From Lineus longissimus (taxonomy: Eukaryota; Nemertea; Pilidiophora; Heteronemertea; Lineidae), in the NCBI RefSeq assembly GCF_910592395.1, contig NC_088314.1, positions 16,343,998 through 16,407,997 of the forward strand: a stretch of DNA of 64,000 nt, read 5' to 3'. Both the position numbers and the translations under genes were made by a program. Below are positions 61,301 to 64,000 of the stretch, in pieces. Each line of letters begins with the position of its first letter. Positions within the stretch are counted from its first letter, which is position 1. The notes under the pieces are model-generated. The model saw only the letters and a list, made by a program, of their open reading frames with translations. It did not search any database and was not told where the DNA came from.

Positions 61301-63633
61301 TAATACCGACCACAGAGGCCTGTGTAGAAACCTACATCATGTAACATGTGGCATTGAAACAAAAACGCACCTTCCTTCCGTGAGATCACTTGATCTGGGG
61401 TGCATGTGCAAGAATTTGAGAGAAATTGGCCTTTCCATTAAGGTGTCGTAGTTACAACCAAACGGGCAAAGTACGCATTTTGCCCTCTGTCGCTATGAAC
61501 ATTAGATCAAATTAAAAACCTCTGAATAATATCATCTATCCTTATCAGAAGCGCCTGGGACAACGATATTTGAGATGTTATCGTAGTACGGCACTTGCAA
61601 TATTTTCAGGTTTAGTCCACCTGGTGACCAAACGAGAAACCAGATCAAATCAAGATTTGGTTCACAACCTGCGTAAGGTCTAATTTACCAGGGCCTTTAT
61701 GATGTTAAGACCAATCGTTTCCACATCACAACAGCACGTGGCAATTATCTCACACCGTGTGATCTGAGTTGAGCCTTCGTGAGACCACGGGGAGTCCTTA
61801 AAATGTGAGAGAGCCAGACACAGGACACCTTGGTGACCGCCGGTAGTGACAGGAAGCACAGATGGTTTGTGCGCGCGTGTCACTCGGCAATAGGCGAGTT
61901 TCGAAAATTGACTAGCACAGGACGTAGACTTGCACAGACTTTCGTACCTCGTGCTCCATTTTTTGTATGGTTGTGGCGTTCGTATATGGTTGCGGTGTTC
62001 GTAAAGTTGCGGCGTTCGTTATGTACAAATTGCGTAGGCAGATTTCGCAATCTGTACGAACAACGAAGTACGAAGATATGTGATGTCACCAGGTCATGTG
62101 CTAATTATTCACTAAACACTCGTAAATCATATTTTATACTTCGTTGTAAAAGGAATCGGGAGTTTGTTTCAAAAATCATTCCAAAAATAATTTATTTTAC
62201 ATACTTTGTACTTTAGCGTTTGTAGCTCTTGGGCCTATCAACCCTAACGAACAACGTAGCATGAAAAACGAAGGAAGACGATATAATCTGGTGTCATCAA
62301 GTATTGAATTCATTTTAGCGAATCGGTTTTCACACATAGTAGCCTGAAGATGTATGAGGTGATTCTTCATAACTACTGTCAACAAAGAACTACATGTTTC
62401 GTAAATCACCCGTCAGATCGATGCAGAGACGAGACCACCATAGATTTCGAAGAAGCTTGGGCGATCGATACGACAGTGACGTTGCAGTTGTGCCGGACAC
62501 GAGCGGCCGGAAAACAAATGACCTTTAAGGTGCGGTTTGTTCGTATTAGAAATGAACATTGCCACAGCACGCTACCATTTAGGCCAGTGAGGTACTCTAG
62601 AGTGTACCTCTTCATCAAACTCACTTAATTCAATTTCTTAACAACGAACATGACCTTAACGGACTGTGGTAACAGTCATCGCCGGTGAAGGGGTACCATG
62701 AGTTGGGGATGAGTTCTGCAGTGCATGCCTAAAGTTTGGTTTAAGGGCATGGAACGGTTGATTGTTTCCAGTGATCATGGCAGGTATGATATATTGGGCT
62801 GAAACTCCCAGCCTGAAATAGAAGCCTTCATTCATGGTATTAGAGGGATTTTGTCAAATAGCAGCAATCCGATCCGCGAGTAATGACAGTGCGCATCGAC
62901 TAATTACGACGGACTAACTCATTTCTGATTGGTCCATTAGTTACACGGAACCTGATGTTGCATTAATTGCAGTCATCAGATTGCCTTAACTAGTTCGTCG
63001 TTGCCAATTTGAAAAATGGTCAATCCAGAAGTTCCGAAAATTTAGCCGAAAGGTGATCAGCTTCCGGTTAACGTGGTTAATCTTTTGAATAAGATAGAAA
63101 AATAAAGATTTAAGGTTTTGGTGAATTTGTGTCTAACCCTAAAGAAAAAAATAAAACTGGCTAGGTGTCGAATGCCTGCATGGGGAGAGGGGTACAAGGG
63201 TCACATTGACCTCTGCAATATTTGAGAACCCTCTGTATTAACAGAGAGTGGAAATATCTGTGCCTCCCTATTCATATAAACAATGAAATGTATATGGTAC
63301 GAGAGTTTCCTTTGATCTATTTACAATCCTATTATTGAGTATTAACCTTTCTAAGGACCTTCATCCAGCTGTATCGTACTTACGAATATCTCTATCTAAT
63401 ACCCCATATTTAGTGTTCGTTCAGTACCATAGGTTTTTTTTCCTCTTTATCCATCAGGATCAAAGGAACTCACATTTCATACTTAAGACGCACCAGATAA
63501 CTACATGTAGGTCTTAGCATGAAGCTCACATGATTATTAGCTTCATGGTCTTGGTGCCTTGTTGGTAAATGTAGAGTCGTGATTAGAAAGTCGATTTAAT
63601 ATAAGCTTGATCTTGAATGCTTTGCGTAAGTTA
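58391..63633. other. long non-coding stretch with minor repeats
   Basis: At 58888-58922 and 59124-59208 TCGGAATTCCGACTTTTTA and AAAAGTCCGAATTCCGAGA repeat in inverted and direct form. CACGTGACGTCA (E-box overlapping a CRE) lies at 59870-59881, followed by an inverted CCAAT box (ATTGG) near 59930, a possible promoter with no identified gene. TGCGG(C/T)GTTCGT repeats at about 61990-62020. Larger short frames (60895-61281, 61830-62216, 62350-62628) show no domain. Confidence 0.35.
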
Positions 63634-63800
63634 AAGGGGAAAGCCTTCCGTAATTATTGGTGGTCCAGGAAATGGAAATGCAGTTATACACAATGCCGTA
63701 GTGCAGTTTATGCATACGAGTTTACGCAAACTTGGGATATATAGTTAGTATTAGTATATTTGTCTACACAACGGCAATGTTGAATTTTTTATTCAGCAGG
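63634..63800 (+). mobile_element. TTAAAGG MITE family, copy 3
   Basis: TTAAAGGGGAAAGCCTTCCG, GGTGGTCCAGGAAATGG, CACAATGCCGTAGTGCAGTT and GTCTACACAACGGCAATGTT match the 6932 and 13010 copies in order. The right end is missing. Confidence 0.65.
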
Positions 63801-63889
63801 TTTCCTTTACTCCTATAGGTGGTAGGAGTCCATGGAATTTGGAGTCTAGCTAATGGCCTATATACAAAACGTGATTGGAAATATTCAAA

Positions 63890-64000
63890 GTCAACTATAT
63901 ATTTCAAATTGAACTTGGAATTTACCATTTTGCGTTGATACGTATTACATTTAACTTTTAGCTGTGCCGTTGTGCAGACAGATATACGAATACTATACTT
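63890..64000 (-). mobile_element. TTAAAGG MITE family, inverted partial copy at window end
   Basis: GTGCCGTTGTGCAGACAGAT followed by ATACGAATACTATACTT is the reverse complement of the interior of the family (AGTATAG, ATATCTGTCT, CAACGGCA). The window ends inside it. With the 63634 copy it makes a head-to-head pair. Confidence 0.5.

Noticed and set aside
1-64000. CRISPR arrays, operons or bacterial genes.
   Set aside because: The tandem arrays have no alternating spacers. Splice sites, SINEs and animal receptors show this is animal nuclear DNA.

Overview
This window reads as nuclear DNA from an invertebrate animal. It is AT-rich and intron-sized non-coding DNA dominates. It carries animal-specific receptor genes, tRNA-derived SINEs with an AAGCGCTATATAA-type 3' tail, and many small DNA transposons with terminal inverted repeats. 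Most open frames are short chance ORFs. The words ACATGTA and TAGGCCTA recur often, which suits several marine invertebrate lineages, but the phylum cannot be fixed from sequence alone.

Only two host genes are well supported, both on the minus strand. (1) At 19709-21098 is the first coding exon of a group II-like metabotropic glutamate receptor, with a signal peptide and almost the whole glutamate-binding domain. It ends at a clear GTGAGT splice donor. No large downstream exon (cysteine-rich or 7TM region) is visible between 19.7 kb and position 1. (2) At 52156-53214 is a single-exon rhodopsin-family GPCR of peptide-receptor type. All seven membrane segments can be read, but only across two compensating one-base frameshifts.

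The rest is mobile and repetitive DNA. A 1.7-kb inverted-repeat transposon at 28-1746 encodes a THAP zinc finger from its left end and a short acidic protein start from its right end, on opposite strands. A 353-bp internally deleted relative lies at 17878-18230. Other elements are a 1,037-bp Mutator-like element with a 9-bp target duplication (40918-41954), a foldback-type element whose inverted ends are 21-bp tandem arrays (50009-51393), a pogo/Tigger-like MITE (48682-48859), two small TA-flanked mariner-like MITEs (8511-8579, 38352-38438), two TTAA-type MITEs (8921-9220, 9464-9752), and at least two further MITE families present in several copies. Two tRNA-type SINEs, one SINE tail and one possible LINE 3' end are also seen. 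A dispersed repeat present three times (26.4, 40.0 and 49.2 kb) preserves the same short C-terminal coding frame.

Tandem or degenerate arrays lie at 4.4-4.7, 14.1-14.65, 16.48-16.96, 34.55-35.19, 36.0-37.5, 55.15-56.26 and 57.2-57.6 kb. The stretches between these were read for coding motifs, tRNA boxes and inverted repeats. What was found, or that nothing was found, is recorded under the individual intervals.
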